Shown here piece by piece: positions 8,049 to 17,261 of a stretch of DNA of 64,000 nt. Numbering within the stretch: position 1 is the first letter of the stretch; each line of letters starts with the position of its first letter. Source of the DNA: Holophagales bacterium (GTDB lineage Bacteria > Acidobacteriota > Thermoanaerobaculia > Multivoradales > Multivoraceae). Location of the stretch: the NCBI GenBank assembly GCA_009843505.1, contig VYDI01000034.1:496001-560000 (forward strand). Direction: 5' to 3'. The position numbers and the translations under genes are program-made. The notes under the pieces were generated by a model. It was not told where the DNA came from and ran no database searches. It worked only from the letters and a program-made list of their open reading frames with translations.

Positions 8049-9329
8049 GTGAACAAGATCGTCGCAATGGCCGCGAAGGACATCCACATCCTCTTCCGGG
8101 ACAAGCTGGGCTTCTTCTTCACGATCTTCTTCCCGCTGATGATGGCGATCTTCTTCGGCGCCATGTTCGCCGGCCTGAGCCGCGGACCGGCGAGTATTCC
8201 GATCGCCCTGGTCGACGCGGACAGGACCGCCGGTTCAGCGCGCTTCGTCGGGAGGCTCGAGGCCGCCGGCGGACTCGCCATCGAGCGGATTCCAGGCGAC
8301 CAGGCACTGGAGCAGGTGCGCCGGGGCCAGACCGCCGTCCTGGTCACCTTGAGGCCCGGCTTCGGGGCCGCCCTGGACAATCCCTTCGTGGCGACACCCG
8401 AAGTCGAGATGAGCGTCGATCCAACGCAGTTCGCCGCTGCCGGAATGGTCCGCGGCGTCCTGCTCGAAGCGGCCGGAGCCGAACTGCAGGCGTTCATGAG
8501 CGATCCGTCCCGCATGTCCGTAACCAATGAGCAGAACCGGCGCCTGATCGAGGAGTTCAGCCCTCCCTCGGAGGCCCGCGACGACCTCCTGAACGTTCTC
8601 GACCAGATCCCCCGCATTCCGGTGCTGATCGACGAAGCCGGGCTGGGCTCGGTCACGACGGGCGCGACCGGCGGATTCGGCCCTCCACTCGAGATCGAAC
8701 AGACCCAGGTCCAGGCGCAGAGACGTGGACCCACCAACTCCTACGCCACCTCCTTCGCGCAGGCCATGCTCTGGACCCTGATCGGCGGTTCCGTGTCCTT
8801 CAGCATGTCGATCGCGATCGAGCGGAGCCGCGGCACGCTGATGCGGCTGCTGGTGGCACCGATCACGGCCCGTCAACTCCTGGCCGCCAAGGGACTGGCC
8901 TGCCTCGGCGCAACCCTGTTCACGAGCTCCGCCCTGATCACGCTCGGTATCACCGTGTTCGACGTGACGCCCACTTCCTATCCACTTCTCGCTCTGGCCC
9001 TTCTCTGCGGCTCGATCTGCTTCTGCGGAATCATGATGGTGCTCAGCGTCATCGGTCGCACGGAGCAGGCGGCCGCCGGAGTCGGATGGGGCATCGCGCT
9101 TCCCTTCACCATGCTCGGCGGCGGCATGGTGCCCTTGTTCCTGATGCCGGAGTGGATGCAGACCCTCGGCAACATCAGCCCGATGAAGTGGACGCTGATG
9201 GCGTACGAGGGCGCGATCTGGCGCGGCTTCACGCTGAGCGAGATGCTATTGCCCTGCGCCGTTCTGGTGGCCATCGGAGTCGTCGCCTTTTCGATCGGCG
9301 CCACGCGCCTGCGCTGGGACACGGGCTGA
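8049..9329 (+). CDS. ABC-2 type transporter permease
   Basis: A 426-residue integral membrane protein. One N-terminal membrane segment (LGFFFTIFFPLMMAIFFGAMF, about residues 20-40) is followed by a large extracytoplasmic domain (about 45-230) and then five C-terminal membrane segments with the family motif SIAIERSRGTLMRLLVAP. This matches the DrrB/YhgE-like ABC2_membrane_3 architecture. GTG 8049 is chosen because GGGAGA precedes it by five bases; ATG 8067 in the same frame is a weaker alternative. It is the partner of the ATPase encoded just upstream. Confidence 0.9.
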   Translation: MNKIVAMAAKDIHILFRDKLGFFFTIFFPLMMAIFFGAMFAGLSRGPASIPIALVDADRTAGSARFVGRLEAAGGLAIERIPGDQALEQVRRGQTAVLVTLRPGFGAALDNPFVATPEVEMSVDPTQFAAAGMVRGVLLEAAGAELQAFMSDPSRMSVTNEQNRRLIEEFSPPSEARDDLLNVLDQIPRIPVLIDEAGLGSVTTGATGGFGPPLEIEQTQVQAQRRGPTNSYATSFAQAMLWTLIGGSVSFSMSIAIERSRGTLMRLLVAPITARQLLAAKGLACLGATLFTSSALITLGITVFDVTPTSYPLLALALLCGSICFCGIMMVLSVIGRTEQAAAGVGWGIALPFTMLGGGMVPLFLMPEWMQTLGNISPMKWTLMAYEGAIWRGFTLSEMLLPCAVLVAIGVVAFSIGATRLRWDTG

Positions 9330-9333
9330 GCTC

Positions 9334-10257
9334 TTGGCCAGCCCCCTGCTCGTCATCGGCTCGGTCAACTACGACCTGATCTTCCGGCATCCGCGCCTGC
9401 CCCGGCAGGGCGAGACGATCACAGGCGCCGAACTGTTCGAGTCCTGCGGCGGCAAGGGCGCCAACCAGGCGGTGGCGGCCGTCCGTTGCCGCGGCGCGCT
9501 CGACGAGGCCGCACCGTCCGTCCTTTTCGGCGGCGCGGTCGGCAACGACGCCCACGCGGCGGCCCAGCGGCGGGTCTTTGAACAAGACGAACTCGACACC
9601 CGCTACCTTCTCGTCCTCGACGACTGCCACACCGGTCTCTCAGCCGTCTGGGTCGAGGCCGGCACCGGCGACAACCGCATCATGAACTCGCCAGGGGCGA
9701 ACAGCCGGCTGACTGCGGACGCGCTGGCCGCGACGCCGATCGAGGAAGCGGGGCTGCTCCTGATCCAGAACGAAACCCCGGCAGACGGTGTCCGGAGCGC
9801 CGTCGAACGCGCTCACGGCGCGGGCGTACCGGTGATCTGGAACCCGGCGCCCATCGACGAGGCGAGCGACCCGGGACTCGATCCCCGGCACATCGACTGG
9901 GTCACACCGAACGAAGTGGAGTGCGCAGTGCTGTTGGGCCGGACCGGTGAGCGGATCGACGCCGGCAGCTCCGCCGACGCCGCGGCCGAGTTGCTCAGGC
10001 TCGGCTACCGCGGCGCGATCCTGACGCTGGGCCCGGCCGGAGTCCTGGTCGCGAAGCCGGGGTCGCCGGCGGAGTTGATCCCCGCGCCGCAGGTCGACGC
10101 GGTCGACACGACCGGTGCCGGCGACGCCTTCAACGGCGCCTTCGCCGCCGCCATGCTTGCCACCTCCGGTAGCCACGAGGCCGCGGCCTTCGGCGTCCGC
10201 TACGCCAGCGACTCCGTGACCAGGCACGGCACGCAGACCTCCTTCGCGCGCTGGTAG
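9334..10257 (+). CDS. rbsK: Ribokinase-family (PfkB) carbohydrate kinase
   Basis: A 307-residue kinase. It carries the two family signatures: the N-terminal glycine motif CGGKGANQAVAA (sugar binding) and the C-terminal DTTGAGDAFNG, in which Asp264 is the catalytic base. WNPAP and WVTPNEVE are typical of ribokinase. It would phosphorylate ribose or a related sugar with ATP in the cytosol. A TTG start lies four bases after the ABC permease stop; no ATG is available in the first segment. The next gene, an aminotransferase, begins nine bases after the stop, so a joint role in sugar or aminosugar metabolism is possible. Ribokinase specificity is inferred, not shown. Confidence 0.85.
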   Translation: MASPLLVIGSVNYDLIFRHPRLPRQGETITGAELFESCGGKGANQAVAAVRCRGALDEAAPSVLFGGAVGNDAHAAAQRRVFEQDELDTRYLLVLDDCHTGLSAVWVEAGTGDNRIMNSPGANSRLTADALAATPIEEAGLLLIQNETPADGVRSAVERAHGAGVPVIWNPAPIDEASDPGLDPRHIDWVTPNEVECAVLLGRTGERIDAGSSADAAAELLRLGYRGAILTLGPAGVLVAKPGSPAELIPAPQVDAVDTTGAGDAFNGAFAAAMLATSGSHEAAAFGVRYASDSVTRHGTQTSFARW

Positions 10258-10266
10258 CGTCGCCGC

Positions 10267-11565
10267 GTGGCCGGCCGCGGATCCTCCACCAAGCTCGCCC
10301 TGCTCGGCGGCACTCCGGTCCGCGCCGAGGCGTGGCCCCAATGGCCGGCGCGCGGCGCGGATGAGGAGCGGGCCCTGATCGAGGCGCTCCGGGACGGCGA
10401 CTGGGGCGGCTTCCCGCTGCCGAACGAGCGCTCGGCCGCCTTCGCCGCCGCCTTCGCCGAACGCCACGACAGCGAACACGCCCTGTGCGTGGCGAACGGT
10501 ACGGTCTCGCTCGAAGTGGCGCTTCAGGCGATGGGGATCGAGCCGGGCGCCGAAGTCATCGTGCCGGCTTACACCTTTGAGGCGACCGCCGCGGCCGCCC
10601 TGTTCGCGGGCTGCGTGCCGGTGTTCGCCGACATCGACCAGGAGACCTGGTGCATCGACGTCGAGGCGGCGGCGGCACTGGTCACCGAGCGCACCCAGGC
10701 GATCGTGCCGGTGCACCTGGCGATGACGATCGCGGACCTGGACGCGATCGGATCGCTCGCCGGGAAGCACGGAGTCGCCGTGCTCGAAGACTGCGCCCAC
10801 GCCCACGGCGCCCGCTGGCGCAGCCGCGGCGTCGGCTCCTGGGGCGATGCCGGCTCTTTCAGCTTCCAGACCTCGAAGCTGATGACCGCGGGCGAGGGTG
10901 GCATCGTGACGACGTCCGACGACGCGATTCTCGATCGCCTCCACGCCCTGGTCAACTGCGGCCGCCAGCGCCCGGGCGCCGCGGAGCCGACCGCCGTCAT
11001 CGGCCACAACTACCGGATGACCGATCTGCAGGCAGCGATCCTGGAGGTCCAGCTCGGGCGGCTGGACGAACAGCACGCAATCCGCGGCCGGAACGCCAGC
11101 CGGCTTTGCGCCGCGATCGAGGACATCGACGGGCTGACGAATCTCCGGATCGACGACCGGGTGACGCGCCAGGCCATCTACCAGTTCGTCTTCCGCTTCG
11201 ATCGCGAAGCGTTCGCCGGCATCGACCGGGACGTCTTCGTCGCGGCTCTCCAGGCCGAAGGCGTGCCGGCCGACGGCCGCTTCTACGAGTCGCTTCCCGT
11301 CAGCGAACTGCTACGCCCCGATGCGTCCCGCTACCCCGCCTGGAGCGCCGCGCTCGGACGCCGTCCGGTCGCCGAGTTCCCGAACGCCGAACGCGCCGCC
11401 TACCGGCAATCCGTCTGGCTTCCCCACCAGCTCCTGTTGGGCACGGAGGCCGACGTCGACGACATCGTCACAGCCGTGCTCAAAGTACAGCGCGGCGCCG
11501 CCGAGCTCGCTGGACGCGAGAGCGCTGAGGTGGACCGGCTCCGCCAGGCGCGATCGGCCCGCTAA
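10267..11565 (+). CDS. DegT/DnrJ/EryC1 family PLP-dependent sugar aminotransferase
   Basis: A 432-residue fold-type I aminotransferase. The PLP lysine is Lys204 in SFQTSKLMTAGEGG; Asp175 in LEDCAHAHGA contacts the pyridine nitrogen; ANGTVSLE binds the phosphate. The start GTPVRAEAWPQWP resembles the scyllo-inosose/AHBA-type branch of the family. It probably transaminates a keto-sugar or keto-cyclitol. GTG start, nine bases behind the ribokinase gene. Its 3' end overlaps the convergent DUF1552 gene by four bases. Confidence 0.88.
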   Translation: MAGRGSSTKLALLGGTPVRAEAWPQWPARGADEERALIEALRDGDWGGFPLPNERSAAFAAAFAERHDSEHALCVANGTVSLEVALQAMGIEPGAEVIVPAYTFEATAAAALFAGCVPVFADIDQETWCIDVEAAAALVTERTQAIVPVHLAMTIADLDAIGSLAGKHGVAVLEDCAHAHGARWRSRGVGSWGDAGSFSFQTSKLMTAGEGGIVTTSDDAILDRLHALVNCGRQRPGAAEPTAVIGHNYRMTDLQAAILEVQLGRLDEQHAIRGRNASRLCAAIEDIDGLTNLRIDDRVTRQAIYQFVFRFDREAFAGIDRDVFVAALQAEGVPADGRFYESLPVSELLRPDASRYPAWSAALGRRPVAEFPNAERAAYRQSVWLPHQLLLGTEADVDDIVTAVLKVQRGAAELAGRESAEVDRLRQARSAR

Positions 11566-12830
11566 GCCCAGGTCAGCGTGCTGGTGCTCTGACCGAACGA
11601 CTCCGTCTCCACGCCCATCGACTGAAGGAGCGTCACGTACAGATTGCAGAGCGGAGCGTTGTGCTCGCCCTCGTGCACGATGTGCTGGCCATGGCTGAAG
11701 CCGCCGCCGGCGACCAGGATCGGCAGGTCCTTCGGCTCGTGAGAGTTGGCGTTGCCCAGGTTGCTGCCGAACAACACGGCCGTGTCGTCGAGGAGCGAGC
11801 CATTGCCGTCGCTGCGCTCGCCCATGTCGGCCAGGAGATCGTCGAAGCTCTCGACGATCTCGGTCTCGATCTTCTTGAGCTGCGCGATCTTCGCCGGGTC
11901 CTGGCCGTGGTGCGAAAGACTGTGCTGGTCGAAGTTCACGCCCGGGACGTCGATGACCACGCCGTGATCCTGGATCATCAGGCTGATGACGCGAGACGAG
12001 TCGGTTTCCAGGATCAGCGGGATCATCCGGAACATCAGCTTGACCCGGCCGATCAGGTCGGAGCGCGACGGAATGTCGACGGGCGGTTCCGCGTCCACGA
12101 CCGGCTTCGGCTTCTGCTGCCAGGCCTTGACCTCGGCGAGGTCGAGTTCGGCCGTACGCACGGCGTTGTAGTAGGCGTCCAGCTTTAGCTGGTCGGCCAT
12201 GCTCACCCGCCGGCGGAGCGTCGCCGTCTGCGACTTCAGCCGGTCCAGGATGCTGCCCCCGTCGTTCAGGCTCTGCTTCTCGCGCTCGACCTCCTCGGGC
12301 GTCCCCTGGAGGAACAACTGGCGGAAGAGGTTCGCCGGGCTCGTCTCGGCCGGCACCATCGCGCCGCTCCTGGTGTAGGACTGGCTCTGCGGCGACGCCG
12401 TGCCCAATACCACGGACGGGAACCTGGTCGTGTACCCGAGATGGTTCGCCGCCACCTGGTCCATCGAGATCGTATTCCGGAAGCCGTCGAGCCCGGGTCG
12501 TCGGGCGGCCGTCAGGAAGGTGATCTCCGAGTTATGCGGCTGGCGGCCGGTCTGCTCCTCGTGGGAGAACCCGGAGAACAGGGTGAAGTTGTCCCGGTGC
12601 CTTTCGAGCAGGGAGAGGTACTCCGTGGTCTCCCAGGCCGCGCCGGCGGCCTTCGGGAACCAGGCCTCCTTGTAGAGGCCGAGCGTGTTGCAGATGTTGA
12701 CCATCCGCCTTGGCCCGGCGGCTGCGGCATGAGCCAGCCTCGGACCCATCGACTCGAGCATGGGCAGCGCCAGGGCAACGCCGGAAGCGCGGAGGAAGGT
12801 ACGGCGGTCCAGAGGCTGTCTCAGGTTCAT
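11562..12830 (-). CDS. DUF1552 protein, Tat-exported
   Basis: A 422-residue protein with a twin-arginine signal, DRRTFLRASGVALALPML (residues 8-25). The remainder fits DUF1552: RMVNICNTLGLY, FSGFSHEEQTG, LFGSNLGNANSHEPKDLP and a His-rich region near the C-terminus, a fold related to alkaline-phosphatase/sulfatase-like proteins. Function unknown. Start ATG 12830, two bases after the stop of the DUF1592 cytochrome gene. DUF1592/DUF1588 and DUF1552 genes commonly sit side by side in Planctomycetota and Acidobacteriota, which argues that the two products work together outside the cytoplasm. Confidence 0.92.
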   Translation of the reverse strand: MNLRQPLDRRTFLRASGVALALPMLESMGPRLAHAAAAGPRRMVNICNTLGLYKEAWFPKAAGAAWETTEYLSLLERHRDNFTLFSGFSHEEQTGRQPHNSEITFLTAARRPGLDGFRNTISMDQVAANHLGYTTRFPSVVLGTASPQSQSYTRSGAMVPAETSPANLFRQLFLQGTPEEVEREKQSLNDGGSILDRLKSQTATLRRRVSMADQLKLDAYYNAVRTAELDLAEVKAWQQKPKPVVDAEPPVDIPSRSDLIGRVKLMFRMIPLILETDSSRVISLMIQDHGVVIDVPGVNFDQHSLSHHGQDPAKIAQLKKIETEIVESFDDLLADMGERSDGNGSLLDDTAVLFGSNLGNANSHEPKDLPILVAGGGFSHGQHIVHEGEHNAPLCNLYVTLLQSMGVETESFGQSTSTLTWA

Positions 12831-12832
12831 CG

Positions 12833-15283
12833 CTACCTCGTCCTGAAGAGATCGCTGTTCGCGACCTCGTGAATCATCGTCCTGAAGGGAAAACCGTCGT
12901 CCCTCAGCTTCGCCACGACGTCCTCAACGCCGTCCCGGTCCGCGAACTCGATCTCGGCGCCGGTCGCGTAGACGAGGAGTTGGGACACCATGTGGCGAGC
13001 CACCTGTTCCACGTCCCGCTTGAGCAACCCCTTGTACTCCTCGATCCCGGCGAAGGGCTCGCCGTCGGCCGTGATGCCCGTGGCGTCGACCGGGGGACCC
13101 TGTTTGTACGGCAGCGGATAGGTGTAGCCCTCCGGAGTCGTGGCTTCCCCGCCGGCCGCCCGGTAGTGCGTGCGGAGGCCGCCGATCACATCGAAGGACT
13201 CGAGGGCGAAGCCCGGCGGGTCGATCACCCGGTGGCAACTGTTGCAGACGGGCTCGTTGCGGTGCTTCGCCAACTGCTCACGGACCGTGGTGGCGCCGCG
13301 CGTGTCCGGCTCCAGGGCCTCGACGCTCTCGGGCGGCGGCGGGGCAGGCTGGCCGAGCAGGTTCGCCAGCACGAAGTTGCCGCGCGGTATCGGCGAAGTG
13401 ATCGTGCCGTTCGCGGTGATCTTGTGGATGCTCGCCTGGGTGATCAGACCCCCGCGGACGCTGTCCGCCGGCAGCGTCACCTTGCGCATGAACTGTCCCT
13501 CAATTCCCGGGATCCCGTAGTGCTCAGCCAGACGCCGGTTGACGAACGTGAAGTCGGCGTCGATCAGGCTGCCTACGCCGTGGTCCCTGGCGATCAGCTC
13601 GGCCAGGAACATCTGTGTCTCCTGGGCCATCGCCTGTCCGAGACGATCGTCGTACTCGGGATAGAGGCCGGAATCGGGGTTCGTCGCCTTCATCTCGTAG
13701 AGGCGGAACGCCTGACCCGCGAAGTCGTTGACGAACCGCTCCGACCTGGGATCGTCGAGCAGGCGATCGACCTGAGCCGAGAAGACCTCCGGGTCGGACA
13801 GGCTGCCATCGTCCGCACGGGCGAGCAGCACATCGTCCGGCAGGCTCCGCAAGAGGAAGTAGGACAGACGGGACGCCAGCGCGTGATCGTCGAGCCGACC
13901 CGGGTCGCCGGTCTGGAACAGGAAGGGCGGCGCGCTGAGGATGGCGCGGAGCGGAACGCGCACCGCTTCGATGAACGGCCTGCCCGCCTCCAGAAGCGGC
14001 TGAGCCAGGCTCGCGTAGGCCTCGAGCTCATCCTCGGCGAGCGGGCGCCGGAAAGCCCGCGGCCCGAACGCCGCGACGATGTCGACCACGTGCTCGTACG
14101 GCGTCTTCGCGAGGACCACGTCACCCGCATCGTCGAAGTCCAGGCCGACCAGCAGCTTCCGGGCACTCGGCGGCGGCCAGTCCTCGAACAGCGGACCCTC
14201 GATCGTCAGCGAGCGGAGCGCGATCCCCTCGCCCTTGTAGTTCTCGACGTTCTTGTCCGGGGGGTAGTAATCGAAGTACTCGCCCGGCGGAGGGTCCGCC
14301 TCGGCAATCGACGGGGCGAGGAGGTCGCCCGGCCGGAGGAAGGTCTCGAACTGCACCGTCCGCGGTTTCGTACCGACCAGATCGTAGGAAGCGATCAGTT
14401 CGTCGAGCGACGCGGCTGCGCCACCATGCTTCGACCCCCGGTAGACGGTCAGCGTCAGCGGTCCTTGAGGCTGATACGCCCAGCCCTCGATGGCGGCGCG
14501 ATAGCGGCCGGCGTAGGGCACGTGGTAGTCCTCGGTCTCACTGTGCATGAGATACGTCGAGCCGCCGTCGACGAACATGACCGCGGCGTCGTCCAGCATC
14601 TTGGTGATCCCGCCGCCCAGGATCTCGGCCTTGCTCATGAACGTGAGGTACTGCGAATCGCCGTAAGCGATCTCACGCCGGCCCGTAGACGGCCGCGGCC
14701 CGATCTTGATCGCCTCGTCGAGCGCCCGATCCGCCACTTCGAGATAGCTGCGGACATGCAGCGGCGACATGCTCTGGTTCGCCGCCACGGTGTCGAAACC
14801 GCCGGAGTCGGCCTCGGCCGGCAGCGACTGACTCAGTTCCATCGCGACAGCTTCGTCGATCTGGAGCAGATCCTGGATCGTGTAGGCGTACTCGAGCCGG
14901 GTCAGCCGCCGTAGCGGAACGCGCTGGTCGCCGCGGACGGCGAGATTCGCCTCGACCAACGCGCCCTTGAGCGAGGCCAGGGCCGCGTCGATCAGTTCCG
15001 CCTCAGGCTTCGGTGCCTCAGGTGGCGGCATCTCGCCGTTCTTCAACCGGTCGTGAATGCGCTGCCAGGTGCGGAACGTCTTCGCGTCCGTCAGGTCATG
15101 GCTCAGGCGGGTGATGCTGAGCGGCGTCGCCGTCCGGTTGCCGTGGCAGCGGATACACGAACGGTCGACGAGCGGCGCGACACCCTCGAAGAACCCGCCG
15201 GCCTCCGATGTCCCCTGCGCTGAGACGGTTGACACCAGCAGGACGAACGGCAAGACCGCGACCGCAATGCGATTCTGCTTCAT
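12833..15283 (-). CDS. DUF1587/DUF1592/DUF1588/DUF1585-type c-type cytochrome
   Basis: An 816-residue exported protein. The signal peptide is residues 1-23 (ends VSAQ). An N-terminal haem c motif, CIRCH (Cys43, Cys46, His47), is followed by the order of domains usual in this planctomycete-type group: a DUF1587-like segment (RRLTRLEYAYTIQDLL), a carbohydrate-binding-like middle, DUF1592 (RAFRRPL), DUF1588 with a second CNSCH haem-like motif near residue 680, and DUF1585 at the end. ATG 15283 is chosen because AAGGGGA lies upstream and it gives the signal peptide; the frame is open a further 63 bases. First gene of a two-gene unit with DUF1552. Biochemical role not established. Confidence 0.9.
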   Translation of the reverse strand: MKQNRIAVAVLPFVLLVSTVSAQGTSEAGGFFEGVAPLVDRSCIRCHGNRTATPLSITRLSHDLTDAKTFRTWQRIHDRLKNGEMPPPEAPKPEAELIDAALASLKGALVEANLAVRGDQRVPLRRLTRLEYAYTIQDLLQIDEAVAMELSQSLPAEADSGGFDTVAANQSMSPLHVRSYLEVADRALDEAIKIGPRPSTGRREIAYGDSQYLTFMSKAEILGGGITKMLDDAAVMFVDGGSTYLMHSETEDYHVPYAGRYRAAIEGWAYQPQGPLTLTVYRGSKHGGAAASLDELIASYDLVGTKPRTVQFETFLRPGDLLAPSIAEADPPPGEYFDYYPPDKNVENYKGEGIALRSLTIEGPLFEDWPPPSARKLLVGLDFDDAGDVVLAKTPYEHVVDIVAAFGPRAFRRPLAEDELEAYASLAQPLLEAGRPFIEAVRVPLRAILSAPPFLFQTGDPGRLDDHALASRLSYFLLRSLPDDVLLARADDGSLSDPEVFSAQVDRLLDDPRSERFVNDFAGQAFRLYEMKATNPDSGLYPEYDDRLGQAMAQETQMFLAELIARDHGVGSLIDADFTFVNRRLAEHYGIPGIEGQFMRKVTLPADSVRGGLITQASIHKITANGTITSPIPRGNFVLANLLGQPAPPPPESVEALEPDTRGATTVREQLAKHRNEPVCNSCHRVIDPPGFALESFDVIGGLRTHYRAAGGEATTPEGYTYPLPYKQGPPVDATGITADGEPFAGIEEYKGLLKRDVEQVARHMVSQLLVYATGAEIEFADRDGVEDVVAKLRDDGFPFRTMIHEVANSDLFRTR

Positions 15284-15366
15284 CTCTGATCCCCTTCGGA
15301 CGCCGCGCACCGGGCTGGCTGAACCTCGTCCCAAAACTTGTAACACCCTACCACCTTTGAGCCGCC

Positions 15367-16779
15367 TCAGCCGCCGCCCTCAAGCGGCAGCACCGCCCCG
15401 ACGTGGTCCCGGATCCATCTGGCGTCGAACCACTCCAGGGGATTCACCGGCAGGCCGCCAAGCAACACGGCGAAGTGGAGATGATCGCCTCCGGCGAGGC
15501 CGGTCTGGCCGCTCAGGCCCAGGCGCTCGCCGGCCTCGACCTCCTGACCCACTTCCACGTCGACCCGCGACAGGTGCGAGTACAGGGTCTGCAGGCCGTA
15601 GCCGTGATCGACGATCACCGTGTTGCCATAGATGCCGAAGTACTCCGCCAGCCCGACGACACCCGAGTTGGCGGCCGGCACGTCGTCCTGGACCCGCGAC
15701 GCGAGATCGAAGCCGAGATGATCCTGCGTGTCGACGACGCGGCCGTCGTACACGTATTGCCGGCGGGTCGCGAACTGGTCCATGACCTGCGTGTTCCGCA
15801 TCTGCCGGAACGGTCCGCTCCAGAGCTGACGCGGCGCCGAGTCGGCCGCGATCTCGACCATGCGTTCCGCGTTCATCCGCCGCAGCTCCCCGTTCAGCAT
15901 GAGGTAGTTTTCGAGCAGGCTGCCCCGGTCTTCGAGTTCCGGCGTTCGGGACATGATCGCCGGGACCACGCGCGCCATGAAGCCGTCGCTGAGACGGATG
16001 GTCGAGGAGCGGAGCGGCGACGGTTCCACTTCGCCGAGGAACCGTACGTTCGCCTCGTTGCCGAGCTCGTCGCGAGCGACCAGCCGGAAAGGCGATGGAT
16101 CAGCGCTGTCGTACGGGACGCCGAAGAGCGCGAACCGCTCCCCGGGGCCCCCGCCGGGAAGCGGATGGCCCGGGAACCGGTACGGCCCGACCTCGACTCC
16201 ACTCTCCACCGCGTTGTCGCCGACGAGGTAACGCAGGACGCCGCTGCCCGACTGGGTGGGTGACGCCGTCACCCGTACCGAGCTCAACTCCGGCGGCCGG
16301 AACCGGACCGGCAGCGTGAGCTCGGCCACCCTGGGCCTCGGCCGGCGCAGCAGGGTCCCGGGGCGTTCTACCGTGACCCTCACCGTGGCCTCGCCCTCGA
16401 CCAGACCCGGCATCGAGTCCCTGCCCACCTCGACCTCGAGCGTCGCTTCGACGACCGGCTCGCCGAAGAGCGAGAACGGTCCGGGCGGCCGGTGGATCCT
16501 CTCTTCGAGCTGCACCGACTCCCCGCCCTGCATCAGCTCCACCCGGATCGAACCGAGACCACGGCCGCCGGCCTCCGCCGCGGACGTGACGAGCGTCCTG
16601 GGGCCGATCCCAGGCAGGTCGGACCTGATCGTGACGATCGGTTCCGGTCCGATGCGAATCCACAGCACCGCGCCGGCGGCGACCAGGATCGCAACGAGGA
16701 TCGCCGCGATCGCCGCCCAGGGCAGCCGGCCTCGCCGGCGCGGTGCCAGGCGAACGGCTTCCCTTCCCCTAGGCACCAA
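15367..16779 (-). CDS. Membrane-anchored M23-family metallopeptidase (LytM domain)
   Basis: A 470-residue protein with an N-terminal transmembrane anchor (about residues 19-42), a beta-rich extracytoplasmic region and a C-terminal M23 domain. Zinc ligands are His354 and Asp358 (HLGFD) and His435 (DHLHF, with His433), and His402 lies in the typical YSHL motif, so the site looks intact. It probably cleaves or binds peptidoglycan peptides, as in endopeptidases of envelope growth. Start TTG 16779 or GTG 16776; it follows the glyoxalase-like gene by 13 bases on the same strand, suggesting one transcript. Confidence 0.9.
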   Translation of the reverse strand: MVPRGREAVRLAPRRRGRLPWAAIAAILVAILVAAGAVLWIRIGPEPIVTIRSDLPGIGPRTLVTSAAEAGGRGLGSIRVELMQGGESVQLEERIHRPPGPFSLFGEPVVEATLEVEVGRDSMPGLVEGEATVRVTVERPGTLLRRPRPRVAELTLPVRFRPPELSSVRVTASPTQSGSGVLRYLVGDNAVESGVEVGPYRFPGHPLPGGGPGERFALFGVPYDSADPSPFRLVARDELGNEANVRFLGEVEPSPLRSSTIRLSDGFMARVVPAIMSRTPELEDRGSLLENYLMLNGELRRMNAERMVEIAADSAPRQLWSGPFRQMRNTQVMDQFATRRQYVYDGRVVDTQDHLGFDLASRVQDDVPAANSGVVGLAEYFGIYGNTVIVDHGYGLQTLYSHLSRVDVEVGQEVEAGERLGLSGQTGLAGGDHLHFAVLLGGLPVNPLEWFDARWIRDHVGAVLPLEGGG

Positions 16780-16792
16780 GACCCGCGGCCCG

Positions 16793-17194
16793 TCAGCCGA
16801 CCTGAAGCAACTCGACCCAGTTGCCGTCCGGGTCCTCGACCATCGAGATCCTGATGCCGGGACGAATCTCCCGCGGCGAGATGACGACCTTGCGGCCCGC
16901 CTCCTCGGCCTGGGCCGTAGCCTCGTCCAGGTTCGACACCGACAGGGTCCAGTAGCGGTAGCCCGTCGCTCCTCCGATGCCTCCCGGCGGCGCCTCGGCC
17001 TCCGGCTGCCTCGACAGCGACAAGAGCTTGATCAGGCTCGTTCCGCAGAGCAGGCGGTGCATCGTTCCGCCCGGCATCGGAATCTCACCCTGATCCTCGA
17101 GGCCCAGAGTGTCCCGGTAGAAGTGAAGCGACGCCTCCGCGTCCCGCACCACGATGCCCAGATCGATCGAGTCCTTCGTCAGTTCTACGCCCAA
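16793..17194 (-). CDS. Glyoxalase/bleomycin-resistance (VOC) superfamily protein
   Basis: A 133-residue protein with the paired beta-alpha-beta-beta-beta modules of the vicinal-oxygen-chelate fold: IDLGIVVRDAEASLHFYRDT at the start and WTLSVSNLDEATAQAEEAG, then MVEDPDGNWVELLQ at the end. The C-terminal Glu of WVELLQ is the usual metal ligand. The substrate is unknown. Start TTG 17194 is preferred over the longer frame (open to 17350) because GAGGAGG precedes it and homologous sequence begins there. Confidence 0.82.
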   Translation of the reverse strand: MGVELTKDSIDLGIVVRDAEASLHFYRDTLGLEDQGEIPMPGGTMHRLLCGTSLIKLLSLSRQPEAEAPPGGIGGATGYRYWTLSVSNLDEATAQAEEAGRKVVISPREIRPGIRISMVEDPDGNWVELLQVG

Positions 17195-17261
17195 AGCAGC
17201 CTCCTCCTCATCGTCGTGGCGGCGGATGTTATCCGCCAACGACCTCGAAGGAGCCGGCTTG

